Shown here: positions 1-5,596 of the stretch, piece after piece | Layout: each line of letters starts with the position of its first letter | How positions within the stretch are numbered: position 1 is the first letter of the stretch | Origin: Candidatus Sigynarchaeota archaeon | GTDB lineage: Archaea; Asgardarchaeota; Jordarchaeia; Jordarchaeales; Jordarchaeaceae | Assembly (NCBI GenBank): GCA_030587505.1 | Contig: JAUQYY010000415.1 | Coordinates: forward strand, 1-8,397 | Direction: 5' to 3' | Length of the DNA: 8,397 nt | Notes under the pieces: generated by a model | The model's input: the letters and a program-made list of their open reading frames with translations, nothing else | What the model was told of the DNA's origin: nothing | The model's database searches: none | Program-made: the position numbers and the translations under genes

Positions 1-31
1 GATGAGTGAGAGTGTAAACCCCATGTTATCT

Positions 32-220
32 TTATCTTTTTCTTTTTCCTTCCGTGACTCTTTCTCTGCTCCATAGCTCTTTTTTGAGCATGTCTCTGAC
101 GGCTACTCTTATCGCTTCGCTTCTGCTTGGGTAGATTCCCCGCTCAACTAACTGGTTGAGGCCATCGATATAAGCGGTGGGTAGTTTTATGCTAACCAGT
201 TTCATTGCTGGCTTCTTCAT
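32..220 (-). CDS. Ribbon-helix-helix (CopG/Arc-type) transcriptional regulator
   Basis: Small DNA-binding protein of about 62 residues. The pattern is that of archaeal RHH proteins: a basic, hydrophobic N-terminal strand (MKLVSIKLP, which would enter the DNA major groove), then helix AYIDGLNQLVERG, the turn YPSRSEAIR typical of the fold, and a second helix VAVRDMLKKEL. The tail WSRERVTEGKRKR is strongly basic. RHH proteins act as dimers on short palindromes. I chose the ATG at 220 because a near-perfect Shine-Dalgarno GGTGATC (233-227) lies 6 nt upstream; an open frame extends to a TTG at 235 but would include that SD. The gene is divergent from tes, and the gap between them holds a perfect palindrome, so this protein is a reasonable candidate regulator of tes (inference). 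It also resembles the size class of the haloarchaeal CdrS regulators, but nothing here ties it to cell division. Confidence 0.88.
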   Translation of the reverse strand: MKKPAMKLVSIKLPTAYIDGLNQLVERGIYPSRSEAIRVAVRDMLKKELWSRERVTEGKRKR

Positions 221-270
221 TGTTCCGATCACCAAGAGTTAAAGTTAACTTATTCTATTGGTTTGAGGTC

Positions 271-278
271 ATTAAAAA
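271..278 (-). promoter_or_regulatory. Possible TATA box of the RHH gene
   Basis: On the minus strand the sequence reads TTTTTAAT. It would place transcription start near 248-250 and give a leader of about 28 nt carrying the GGTGATC Shine-Dalgarno. A longer A/T run at 290-310 is an alternative box with a start near 272. Both are only pattern matches in A/T-rich DNA. Confidence 0.35.
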
Positions 279-355
279 TCTTTTTAGAAATGATTATTTA
301 TTTTTTAAAAATTATTTAATATATCTTATCCAAAATTTTACTTAAGTTGAAGCTT

Positions 356-376
356 ATGTTTCCGAATCGGAAACAT
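356..376. promoter_or_regulatory. Perfect 21-bp palindrome, candidate operator upstream of tes
   Basis: Two perfect 10-bp arms, ATGTTTCCGA and TCGGAAACAT, flank a single central A at 366. The site sits about 8 bp upstream of the likely tes TATA box and 136 bp upstream of the divergent RHH start. A further half-site, CGGAAA, recurs at 404-409 close to the expected tes transcription start. A palindrome in this position fits an operator for a dimeric or tetrameric regulator. The neighbouring RHH protein is the obvious candidate, but that link is inference. It is not the GGAA-N6-TTCC arrangement of the nitrogen regulator NrpR, because the half-sites are in the opposite orientation. Confidence 0.7.
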
Positions 377-383
377 CGCAAAA

Positions 384-393
384 TTATTAAATA
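384..393 (+). promoter_or_regulatory. Likely TATA box of tes
   Basis: TTATTAAATA lies immediately downstream of the palindrome. An archaeal start about 26 bp further on would fall near 413-416, giving a leader of about 33 nt before the TTG at 448 that includes the GGTGAT Shine-Dalgarno. A second A/T box, TATTTAATATATC (313-325), upstream of the palindrome is an alternative; it would put the palindrome inside the transcript. Confidence 0.5.
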
Positions 394-447
394 TCCGTTT
401 TGACGGAAATTGAAGTAATACTTCCTTTTCACGAAAGGGTGATGATG

Positions 448-1989
448 TTGTTTGAGCATGAAACAAGAAGTTTCCCCATAAAAACGAAGAGCATTTGCCC
501 AGAGTGCCAAAAAGTTATAGACGCAACGCTCTACGAGGAGGACGGCAAGGTACTCATCGAGAAGACATGCCCCGAACACGGTAAGGTTACCGACATTTAC
601 TGGAGTGACGCCGAACTCTTCCAGAAGGTTGAAAGATGGTGGCTGGACTCGATTCCCCTAGAGAACCCCAGGACGAGGGAGAAGAACGGGTGCCCCTTCG
701 ACTGCGGTCTCTGCGACAAGCATCGCTCCCACACGGCTCTAGCCCTCATAGACGTTACAAACAGGTGCAATCTGCGGTGTCCAATCTGCTTCGCGAACGC
801 CGCGGTCACAGGCTATGTTTATGAGCCCTCCCTTGAGCAGATACGTTTCATGCTGGAGAATTTTAGAAGCAACAGGCCAATTCCAGCTCCCGCCGTTCAG
901 TTCGCGGGTGGAGAACCCACCGTGAGAGAGGACCTGCCCGAAATCATACGCATGGCGAAGGAGGTCGGGTTCCCACACGTTGAGATAGCCACCAACGCCA
1001 TTAAACTAGCTGAGAGTGTGGATTACTGCCAAGAACTCAAGGATGCTGGCCTCAGCACCCCCTACATGCAGTTTGATGGGCTGACTCCAGAGCCCTACAA
1101 GGTTGCCCGGGGTGTTAATCTTCTCCCCAAGAAGCTGAAGGCCATTGAGAACTGCCGTAAGGTCGGATTGAGTTCCATTGTTCTCGTACCCACTGTTGTT
1201 CGTGGAGTAAACGACGCCCAGATAGGTGACATCATAAAGTTCGCTGTGGAAAACGTTGACGTGGTTCGTGGTGTGATTTTCCAGCCGGTGAGCATAACGG
1301 GGCGAATCGACGAGTCCAAGAGGATGGACATGAGGATAACCATACCAGACGTTATGAGAAAGTGTGAGGAGCAGACCGAGGGAAAAATAAAATACGAAGA
1401 CTTCTACCCCTGCAGCACACCCGCCCCCCTCTCGCGAGCCCTGTCCGCCTACACGGGTAAGCCCGTGGTTGAGTTCGGGAACAATGTTCACTGCGGCATG
1501 GCGACAATCATCAGGGTGGAGGACGACGGAGAGTACTACCCGATAACTCACTACGTGGATGTTGAACGGTTCCTCGGAACACTGGAGAAGGCGGCGAAGG
1601 ACTTCGAGGGTGGAAGACTGACCAGAACCAAGGGCAAAATAAGAACCGTACTTGGTACCCTGCGATTCTTCAAGAAGAAGGGGCCACTGTTCAACCTAAT
1701 GCGCAGAGTCATGAGCACTGGTGAGTACGACGCTCTTGGAGACTTCATGAGGTCGGTTATCCTGATCGGTATGATGCACTTCCAGGACCCGTACAACCTT
1801 GACATCGAGAGAGTTAACAGGTGTGTTATCCACTACGGTACACCCGACGGTCGAATAATTCCCTTCTGCACGTATAACAGTATTCACAGGCCCCAGGTTG
1901 AAAAACAGTTCAGCATACCCATTGAAGAGTACAGGAAACAGAAAGGCATAAAAGAAGCCGCCCCGGCACAGCTAGCCGAAGGCTCGTGA
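448..1989 (+). CDS. tes: Radical SAM tetraether lipid synthase (Tes, MJ0619-like)
   Basis: Tes couples the terminal methyls of the phytanyl chains of two archaeol lipids, making the C40 biphytanyl chains of GDGT/GTGT membrane lipids (known for the MJ0619/MA_1486 family). From the chosen start the protein has 513 residues, close to the family length. The N-terminal part has CPEC (17-20), C41 in CPEHG, and a cysteine cluster CPFDCGLC (82-89). The radical SAM motif CxxxCxxC is CNLRCPIC (107-114), and the SAM-binding GGEP is at 154-157. Further cysteines lie at 322 and 349. The C-terminal block CVIHYGTPDGRIIPFC (459-474) is very typical of the family, which binds several [4Fe-4S] clusters and a rubredoxin-like iron. 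Start choice: GGTGAT at 438-443 lies 4 nt before TTG 448, matching the spacing of neighbouring genes; ATG 442, ATG 445 and TTG 400 are alternatives. T-rich DNA at 2043-2075 probably terminates the transcript. Confidence 0.93.
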   Translation: MFEHETRSFPIKTKSICPECQKVIDATLYEEDGKVLIEKTCPEHGKVTDIYWSDAELFQKVERWWLDSIPLENPRTREKNGCPFDCGLCDKHRSHTALALIDVTNRCNLRCPICFANAAVTGYVYEPSLEQIRFMLENFRSNRPIPAPAVQFAGGEPTVREDLPEIIRMAKEVGFPHVEIATNAIKLAESVDYCQELKDAGLSTPYMQFDGLTPEPYKVARGVNLLPKKLKAIENCRKVGLSSIVLVPTVVRGVNDAQIGDIIKFAVENVDVVRGVIFQPVSITGRIDESKRMDMRITIPDVMRKCEEQTEGKIKYEDFYPCSTPAPLSRALSAYTGKPVVEFGNNVHCGMATIIRVEDDGEYYPITHYVDVERFLGTLEKAAKDFEGGRLTRTKGKIRTVLGTLRFFKKKGPLFNLMRRVMSTGEYDALGDFMRSVILIGMMHFQDPYNLDIERVNRCVIHYGTPDGRIIPFCTYNSIHRPQVEKQFSIPIEEYRKQKGIKEAAPAQLAEGS

Positions 1990-2414
1990 AGTACACGCAA
2001 CCTAATCGTACCAACAAAAAATACTTGTTTCATAAAAACTCATTTTTTCTTCTCATCTTCAAGGTTTTCTCCGCTATAAAAGGACGATAACGAGTAACAA
2101 TGCCGCAGATTGGCAAATTTCTTTTCTTCGATGCCTTGTGCTTCCACAAGAAGGTCCAACCGTCGTGGCTTGATGCAAAAGGTATGAGAACACGTTTAAA
2201 AACGTTCGTACATCTGGCGTCTTAGACAAAAACATGAAACGCATAAGTTTTATATGGTAATACAGAAGAAGCCATTATGCCGGATTGTGTGGCATTCTTT
2301 TCTTAGTGTTACTCCATTGATAAGAGAAGCAGGCTTGTATATACACCGCGCGTTTCTGTGTGCGGTGCAGCTTTGTTTGGAAGAGGAAGGGTCGTCTGTT
2401 TCTGTGGGCGCTTT
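1990..2414. other. Intergenic stretch without a convincing gene; hairpins and TATA-like boxes
   Basis: The start is T-rich (2043-2075) and probably serves as the tes terminator. A good TATA-like box (TATAAA, 2075-2080) precedes a 41-codon open frame at 2100-2225 with no Shine-Dalgarno and no recognisable product. A stem CTTGTG/CACAAG with a CTTC loop lies at 2135-2150, and a short A/T palindrome (ACGTTT-AA-AAACGT) at 2192-2205. A second TATA-like box (TTTTATATGG, 2246-2255) is followed by potential stems ATGCC/GGCAT at 2278-2296 and CACCGC/GCGGTG at 2344-2367. The second half could be a small plus-strand RNA running toward the 3' end of the SAMP-like gene. No tRNA or C/D-box pattern was found. 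Confidence 0.5.
2344..2367 (+). other. Strong RNA hairpin, part of a possible small RNA
   Basis: CACCGC (2344-2349) pairs with GCGGTG (2362-2367). The stem extends inward through G·U, C-G and G·U pairs to a six-base loop (2353-2358). The wobble pairs would become A·C mismatches on the other strand, so if it is an RNA structure it belongs to a plus-strand transcript. It lies about 90 nt after the TATA-like box at 2246-2255. Confidence 0.3.
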
Positions 2415-2618
2415 TCATCCTCCCTTTATTTTTGGTAATACTATTACGTTTGTGCCTTTTTCTATCTCGTTTGTGAGGTCTGCTTTCCTTCCGTTGACGA
2501 TTACCGCGAAGAATTCTTCCTCTAGGCCCAGTTCCTGGAGGAGTTCCGCCACTGTTTGACGATGCTCCGAAACTATCCTTACGAGCCCCCCGCTGCGTTT
2601 GGTAACGGGTCTGGACAA
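2415..2618 (-). CDS. MoaD/ThiS-family ubiquitin-like sulfur carrier or SAMP
   Basis: A beta-grasp protein of 67 residues ending exactly in Gly-Gly (PKIKGG), the hallmark of MoaD, ThiS, Urm1 and archaeal SAMPs. The core is typical: helix TVAELLQELGL (22-32), strand FFAVIVNGRKA (36-46), and the final loop and strand GTNVIVLPKIKGG (55-67). Such proteins are adenylated at the C-terminal glycine by an E1-like enzyme, then thiocarboxylated to donate sulfur (molybdenum or tungsten cofactor, thiamine, tRNA thiolation) or joined to protein lysines. The sequence does not say which. The start is TTG 2618 because GGAGGTG (2631-2625) lies 6 nt upstream; the frame stays open to a GTG at 2633, which would overlap that SD. 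The probable partner, an E1-like enzyme, lies at 5658-6395. The gene is divergent from the acidic protein at 2857. Confidence 0.85.
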   Translation of the reverse strand: MSRPVTKRSGGLVRIVSEHRQTVAELLQELGLEEEFFAVIVNGRKADLTNEIEKGTNVIVLPKIKGG

Positions 2619-2661
2619 TCTGGACACCTCCACTCGGGTAAAACATTGTTTTTTGTGCTTG

Positions 2662-2669
2662 TTATATTC
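2662..2669 (-). promoter_or_regulatory. Likely TATA box of the SAMP-like gene
   Basis: The minus strand reads GAATATAA. A transcription start about 26 bp downstream (near 2639) would give a leader of about 20 nt, just enough to include the GGAGGTG Shine-Dalgarno before TTG 2618. Confidence 0.45.
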
Positions 2670-2787
2670 TTAGTGAAATGAGGATTCCTTACACATAAAG
2701 ATTTCGTAGGGGGGTGGTTGTCGTTTTAAGATTTTTATTAGTTATTCTTTTGATTTTTTAAATGCGGCTTGTTGGCTAAGCGATTAG

Positions 2788-2836
2788 TTTTTAAGTAACC
2801 TCATGGTCTCTGGAAATTAGGAACTTTGGAAATTAG
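2788..2836 (+). promoter_or_regulatory. Possible promoter with a 10-bp direct repeat for the acidic protein gene
   Basis: TTTTTAAG at 2788-2795 is a TATA-like box that would start transcription near 2817. TGGAAATTAG occurs twice, at 2811-2820 and 2827-2836, in direct orientation with a 16-bp period, across or just after the expected start. That could be a repressor site or chance in A/T-rich DNA. TTTTTTAAATG at 2753-2763 is an alternative box. Confidence 0.3.
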
Positions 2837-2856
2837 AAAAAGGTTCGGTGATAATT

Positions 2857-3288
2857 ATGCCTTCAGAACTGCTTCTAAGCGAGATTCGAAACATCTTCTG
2901 GATCTTCCACGTGAGCTATGATGAGATAATTCAAGAACTGGAAGAACTCGACATTGAGCTTGAGATAGACGATTTTGACATAGCCCTCCTATCCTTCCTG
3001 GAAACCCTACACGTGTTAAATCTCGACTCCAATATGGATGAACTGATAAACAAGTACCTTAAGATACTGACTGGTCCCAAGGCAGCTGCTATGATTAGGG
3101 AAGAGGTAAACAAGAAAATTATGGAAAAGGAGGAGAAGGAGGTTTGGGAAAATCTGAGAACAGCCCTCTCCCAGGGTGAAATCGAGGAGATACAGGAACT
3201 AATAGAAGAAACAGCTAGTTTCGTTAAGAAGTGGCAAACACACTGGGCGAAAAGAGAACACGATGACAACAGAGGGCTCTACATCTAA
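2857..3288 (+). CDS. Unrecognised acidic, all-helical protein (143 aa)
   Basis: I do not recognise this family. The protein has no cysteine, no signal peptide and no clear membrane span. It is very rich in Glu and Asp, especially near residues 24-40 (IIQELEELDIELEIDDFD) and in the C-terminal half (EEVNKKIMEKEEKEVWENL; EIEEIQELIEETASF). The pattern predicts several amphipathic helices, possibly a coiled-coil-like C-terminal hairpin, so a soluble adaptor or interaction protein is more likely than an enzyme. The start is ATG 2857, preceded by GGTGAT (2847-2852) with a 4-nt gap; GTG 2848 is also open but overlaps the SD. Codon use looks like that of the neighbouring genes, and no other convincing frame exists here, so it is probably real. 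It is convergent with the DUF4443 gene. Confidence 0.72.
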   Translation: MPSELLLSEIRNIFWIFHVSYDEIIQELEELDIELEIDDFDIALLSFLETLHVLNLDSNMDELINKYLKILTGPKAAAMIREEVNKKIMEKEEKEVWENLRTALSQGEIEEIQELIEETASFVKKWQTHWAKREHDDNRGLYI

Positions 3289-3313
3289 CACGCTTCTCGT
3301 CTTTTGTAGAGTT

Positions 3314-3353
3314 TGAGGCGGACAGTTAACTTTTCGAAAGCCGAGCCGCCTCA
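3314..3353. terminator. Inverted repeat in the convergent gap, possible bidirectional terminator
   Basis: TGAGGCGG (3314-3321) and CCGCCTCA (3346-3353) form a perfect 8-bp stem. The 24-nt loop can itself fold through CTTT/AAAG around TCG. The site lies between the ends of two convergent genes (3288 and 3388), where a shared 3' structure is expected. No long T tract follows directly, so a regulatory or mRNA-stabilising role is also possible. Confidence 0.4.
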
Positions 3354-3387
3354 CATTGAATGGTTTTAGCCCCCCTGGTTTTCCACT

Positions 3388-4011
3388 TTACTCGCTTCGG
3401 GGTGAAATCAGGTTCAGCGCCGCGGCCAAGGCCCCCCTCCAGGCAACCAGGTCGTCATCGGCTGATGTGATGATTATTGTGTCCCCCTCGTGCACGTCGA
3501 AGGCTTCTCTTATCATTTTCTCCTCGCCTTTGTTTAATTCACGTATCGAGGGAATTATCAGTTTTCCTTTCTTACAGATAATCGTGGTTGCCCCGCTTGC
3601 GCCCGCCCGAACAGCCCTGTCCCGTTGCCCCACTCCGTCAGAGATCTTGTCTGCGGTGTTTCTCACCCTAACACCGTAGTTGCTCTTCCCCCCAATTGAC
3701 AGGTCGCTTTCCTGCAGCTTCTTTTCCTCGGCGATGAATTTCCTTATCTCCCTAACTGTTTTCTCACCTTCGGGTGTTAAAACGTGTCCTTTCCTTCCCA
3801 CAGGCCTGATGAGGTTTAACTGCGTAAGGCGGCGAAGCAGGGTTCTTATCACACCCGGACCGAGCTTCAGCTCCTCCCTGAGGGAGTACCTTCCAATCGG
3901 GTAATCCCTTTCCGCGAAAAAAAGCAGTACCATCAGCACATCGTAACTGTCGAAGCTGGGTGAAATCGTAGGCGACACCCTTACAGCTTCCAATAACTCC
4001 CCTATCTTCAT
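3388..4011 (-). CDS. Winged-helix regulator with DUF4443 C-terminal domain
   Basis: A protein of 207 residues with two parts. Residues about 20-90 form a winged helix-turn-helix: DSYDVLMVLLFFAERDYPIG, then YSLREELKLGPGVIRTLLRR, in which the recognition helix would be GPGVIRTLLRRLTQLNLI, and the wing GRKGHVLTPEGEKTV. Residues about 100-205 match my recollection of DUF4443, an archaeal domain following such helices, with RNTADKISDGVGQRDRAVRA, the glycine-rich GASGATTIICKKGKLIIPSI and a C-terminal segment GDTIIITSADDDLVAWRGAL. The ligand of this domain is unknown to me. Size matches archaeal single-gene regulators. The start ATG 4011 has only a weak upstream SD (CAGGG). A palindromic TATA-like box lies 40-51 bp upstream. 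The target genes cannot be told from sequence; autoregulation or control of the FrhB-family gene across the shared upstream region is possible. Confidence 0.82.
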   Translation of the reverse strand: MKIGELLEAVRVSPTISPSFDSYDVLMVLLFFAERDYPIGRYSLREELKLGPGVIRTLLRRLTQLNLIRPVGRKGHVLTPEGEKTVREIRKFIAEEKKLQESDLSIGGKSNYGVRVRNTADKISDGVGQRDRAVRAGASGATTIICKKGKLIIPSIRELNKGEEKMIREAFDVHEGDTIIITSADDDLVAWRGALAAALNLISPRSE

Positions 4012-4050
4012 ACAACCAATCCCTGAATTCCAGTTTGTTAAAACAGCGGA

Positions 4051-4062
4051 AATTTATAAATT
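4051..4062 (-). promoter_or_regulatory. Palindromic TATA-like box of the DUF4443 regulator gene
   Basis: AATTTATAAATT is a perfect 12-bp palindrome that can serve as a TATA box on either strand. For the minus-strand regulator it would start transcription near 4031, leaving a leader of about 20 nt before ATG 4011. Confidence 0.55.
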
Positions 4063-4281
4063 GCCTCTTCTAAGCTATTTAAAATAGGAATATTATCTTT
4101 TTTAAGTGTTAAGTGGGCGGGATGAAAATTGGGAAAAAACAGTTATTTACGACTGTTTGTTAGGAGGGCACAGGGTTTTTTCAGAAGATTAAACTGCTGA
4201 GCTTCTCGGGATGTTTTAGGCGCCGCGTTTGAATCTGATTCGGACTTTTTCCTCGAAAATTTGAAGAGAGAGTTAAGAAAA
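4063..4281. other. Intergenic DNA with two short inverted repeats, no supported gene
   Basis: CTATTT-A-AAATAG (4075-4087) is another perfect palindrome and TATA-like. AAACAGT/ACTGTTT (4137-4143 and 4152-4158) form a 7-bp stem with an 8-nt loop, followed by a T run at 4175-4181. A plus-strand frame of 13 codons starts with ATG at 4122. These could make a short leader RNA or operator sites for the DUF4443 protein, but no coding signal is convincing. A minus-strand frame at 4143-4364 has a GTG start and no recognisable product. Confidence 0.4.
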
Positions 4282-4289
4282 TTATTTAT
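4282..4289 (+). promoter_or_regulatory. Likely TATA box of the FrhB-family gene
   Basis: TTATTTAT sits in an A/T-rich run. A transcription start about 26 bp downstream would fall near 4310-4312, exactly where the series of potential hairpins begins. The leader before the coding region would then be about 150 nt, long for an archaeal mRNA. Confidence 0.45.
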
Positions 4290-4309
4290 TCCAAGAAGGA
4301 TAGGTGTAT

Positions 4310-4433
4310 ATCCCGTTGAGTGGATGATGCCCCAAAGCGGGATGATGAGGGGTTTTCCTCTCACGGTAAAGAGTTCCCCGTGATTGGGGATGGTATCAGG
4401 AAAACGTTACGTTCGATTTGGATTTTGATAACC
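4310..4433 (+). promoter_or_regulatory. Structured 5' leader, candidate cis-regulatory RNA
   Basis: Four consecutive potential stems occupy the region between the probable promoter and the FrhB-family start. (1) ATCCCG (4310-4315) pairs with CGGGAT (4338-4343). (2) TGAGGGG (4346-4352) pairs with CCTCTCA (4357-4363) around a TTTT tetraloop, with one G·U pair. (3) TCCCC (4375-4379) pairs with GGGGA (4386-4390) around GTGATT. (4) GGTATCA (4392-4398) pairs with TGATAACC (4426-4433) with one bulged A, enclosing a small AACGT-T-ACGTT palindrome. GGATGATG occurs twice (4322-4329 and 4339-4346). I do not recognise a known riboswitch. A rival reading is a 40-codon frame at 4320-4442 starting with GTG. 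Confidence 0.4.
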
Positions 4434-4462
4434 GGAATATAACTGACTGAAGGGGATTGTCC

Positions 4463-5596
4463 TTGTACAAAGACCTTGAACGAGACGTGATAAACGCTGG
4501 CAAGTGTGTTCTGTGTGGCACATGCGTAGCCGCATGCCCGGAGGATGCGCTAGCGGTCGATGAGTGGGGTAAACGAATAATCTGTGTCGGTAAGTGCCCC
4601 CTTGACTGCACAATCTGCACCGACATTTGTGTTGGGCTTCACCCAATCGAAGTGGATCCCAAGGAGATATTCGGGCATTTTAGAGAAGTGGTTCATGTTC
4701 AGTCTCTTATGGCTGATGTGAGGCAGTATTCGTACTTCCAGTATCAGCCGTTCAGCCGAAGCCTCGGCGGAATCGGCAAACCCAGAAGCGGCGTGGTTTC
4801 AAGCATTCTGATCTACCTGCTGGAGGATGACCTTGTGGACTGCGCCGTGGTGGCTGGGCGCAGGCGGGACGAGCCCTGGAGGCCGTCGCCAGCCATCGCA
4901 ACCAATGAGCGTGAAGTTCTCTACGCGTCCGGAACGAAGCCCTTTCGGTGCCCGACGAACGCTGTTCTCATAGACGCTATTGTGAATTTTGAGAGGGTGG
5001 CTGTTGTTGGGTTGCCCTGCCACATTGAGGGGGCTCGAAGGCTTTCCCAGAAGTATCGGGAATTCAGGGATGCGATAAGGTACTTGATTGGTATACCCTG
5101 CGGCAACGTTTTCGACGCGGACCTGCTAACCAAGCAGGCTGTGGGGAAGGGAATAGATGTGGAGAGAATTGTGGCCGTTGACTTTGACAACGAGGTTTTC
5201 AAGGAGGAAACCCCGATTAACAACTTGGGAATGTACATAGTGACGGACGATGGAAGCCGGTACCCCCTAAGCTTGAACGAGTTCCAAGCGGCAATGGCGA
5301 AGGAGTGTGTGGGATGCAAGGACTTCGCAGCGGAGCACTCCGACCTATCCGTCGCAACTCTGGGCGCTCCCGCTGGCTGGTCAACCGTTTTCATTCGGAC
5401 AGAAAAGGGAAGAGAAATCATTGAAAATATGGTCAGCCAAGGCCTCCTGCTGAAGCGGCCCTTCACCCATGAGAGGGTGAAGGATAAGGCTAGGCTTGCG
5501 GCTCAGGCAAAAATGGTCTGGTTAAACAGCCAGCCGAAGTCGTGGATGAGCATCGTCGCCCAAGCGCTCGTCAAAAGGCAGAGAACAAGATACTAG
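4463..5596 (+). CDS. FrhB/FdhB-family F420-linked iron-sulfur oxidoreductase subunit
   Basis: Member of the coenzyme F420 hydrogenase/dehydrogenase beta-subunit family, which binds FAD and [4Fe-4S] clusters and passes electrons between reduced F420 and a partner. Numbering from TTG 4457, an N-terminal ferredoxin motif CVLCGTCVAACP (C17, C20, C23, C27) is followed by a second cysteine group (C43, C47, C51, C54, C58). The FrhB N domain begins near GGIGKPRSGVVSSILIYLLE. Conserved family cysteines follow: LPCHIEG (C188), IGIPCGN (C215) and ECVGCKDF (C284, C287), then GAPAGWSTVFIRTEKG. At 377-379 residues it fits a single-subunit member. TTG 4463 is preferred because AAGGGGAT lies 5 nt upstream; TTG 4457 is the alternative. 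No hydrogenase, formate dehydrogenase or sulfite reductase subunit is beside it, so the electron partner is unknown. Confidence 0.85.
   Translation: MYKDLERDVINAGKCVLCGTCVAACPEDALAVDEWGKRIICVGKCPLDCTICTDICVGLHPIEVDPKEIFGHFREVVHVQSLMADVRQYSYFQYQPFSRSLGGIGKPRSGVVSSILIYLLEDDLVDCAVVAGRRRDEPWRPSPAIATNEREVLYASGTKPFRCPTNAVLIDAIVNFERVAVVGLPCHIEGARRLSQKYREFRDAIRYLIGIPCGNVFDADLLTKQAVGKGIDVERIVAVDFDNEVFKEETPINNLGMYIVTDDGSRYPLSLNEFQAAMAKECVGCKDFAAEHSDLSVATLGAPAGWSTVFIRTEKGREIIENMVSQGLLLKRPFTHERVKDKARLAAQAKMVWLNSQPKSWMSIVAQALVKRQRTRY

Noticed and set aside
400..447. Longer tes reading frame beginning at TTG 400
   Set aside because: It has no Shine-Dalgarno of its own, would begin before the expected transcription start (near 413-416), and contains the SD that fits TTG 448.
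1006..1551. 181-codon minus-strand frame inside tes
   Set aside because: It is antisense to a strongly supported gene and has no family pattern.
2100..2225. 41-codon frame after a TATA-like box
   Set aside because: There is no Shine-Dalgarno and no recognisable product. A leaderless micro-protein cannot be excluded but is not supported.
2254..2559. 101-codon plus-strand frame
   Set aside because: Its second half is antisense to the SAMP-like gene, and its product has no recognisable pattern. A shadow frame is more likely.
2275..2646. 123-codon minus-strand frame overlapping the SAMP-like gene
   Set aside because: It overlaps a well-supported gene in another frame and is a low-complexity, Arg/Lys/Gly-rich translation with no family pattern.
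4143..4364. 73-codon minus-strand frame in the FrhB upstream region
   Set aside because: It has a GTG start without a good SD and no family pattern, and it lies over the structured leader.
4201..4383. Open plus-strand frame of 60 codons, and the overlapping 40-codon frame at 4320-4442
   Set aside because: Neither has a Shine-Dalgarno, and the first has no start except TTG 4261. They coincide with the hairpin series. Kept only as a rival explanation for the leader.
4382..4440. Resemblance to a fluoride (crcB) riboswitch because of GGGGATGG and a later TGAT
   Set aside because: The CC-rich return strand of the first stem and the conserved 3' block after TGAT are missing.
4340..4450. C/D-box small RNA suggested by ATGATGA and CTGA
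   Set aside because: The two boxes are about 100 nt apart with no internal D'/C' pair, unlike the compact archaeal guides of about 60 nt.
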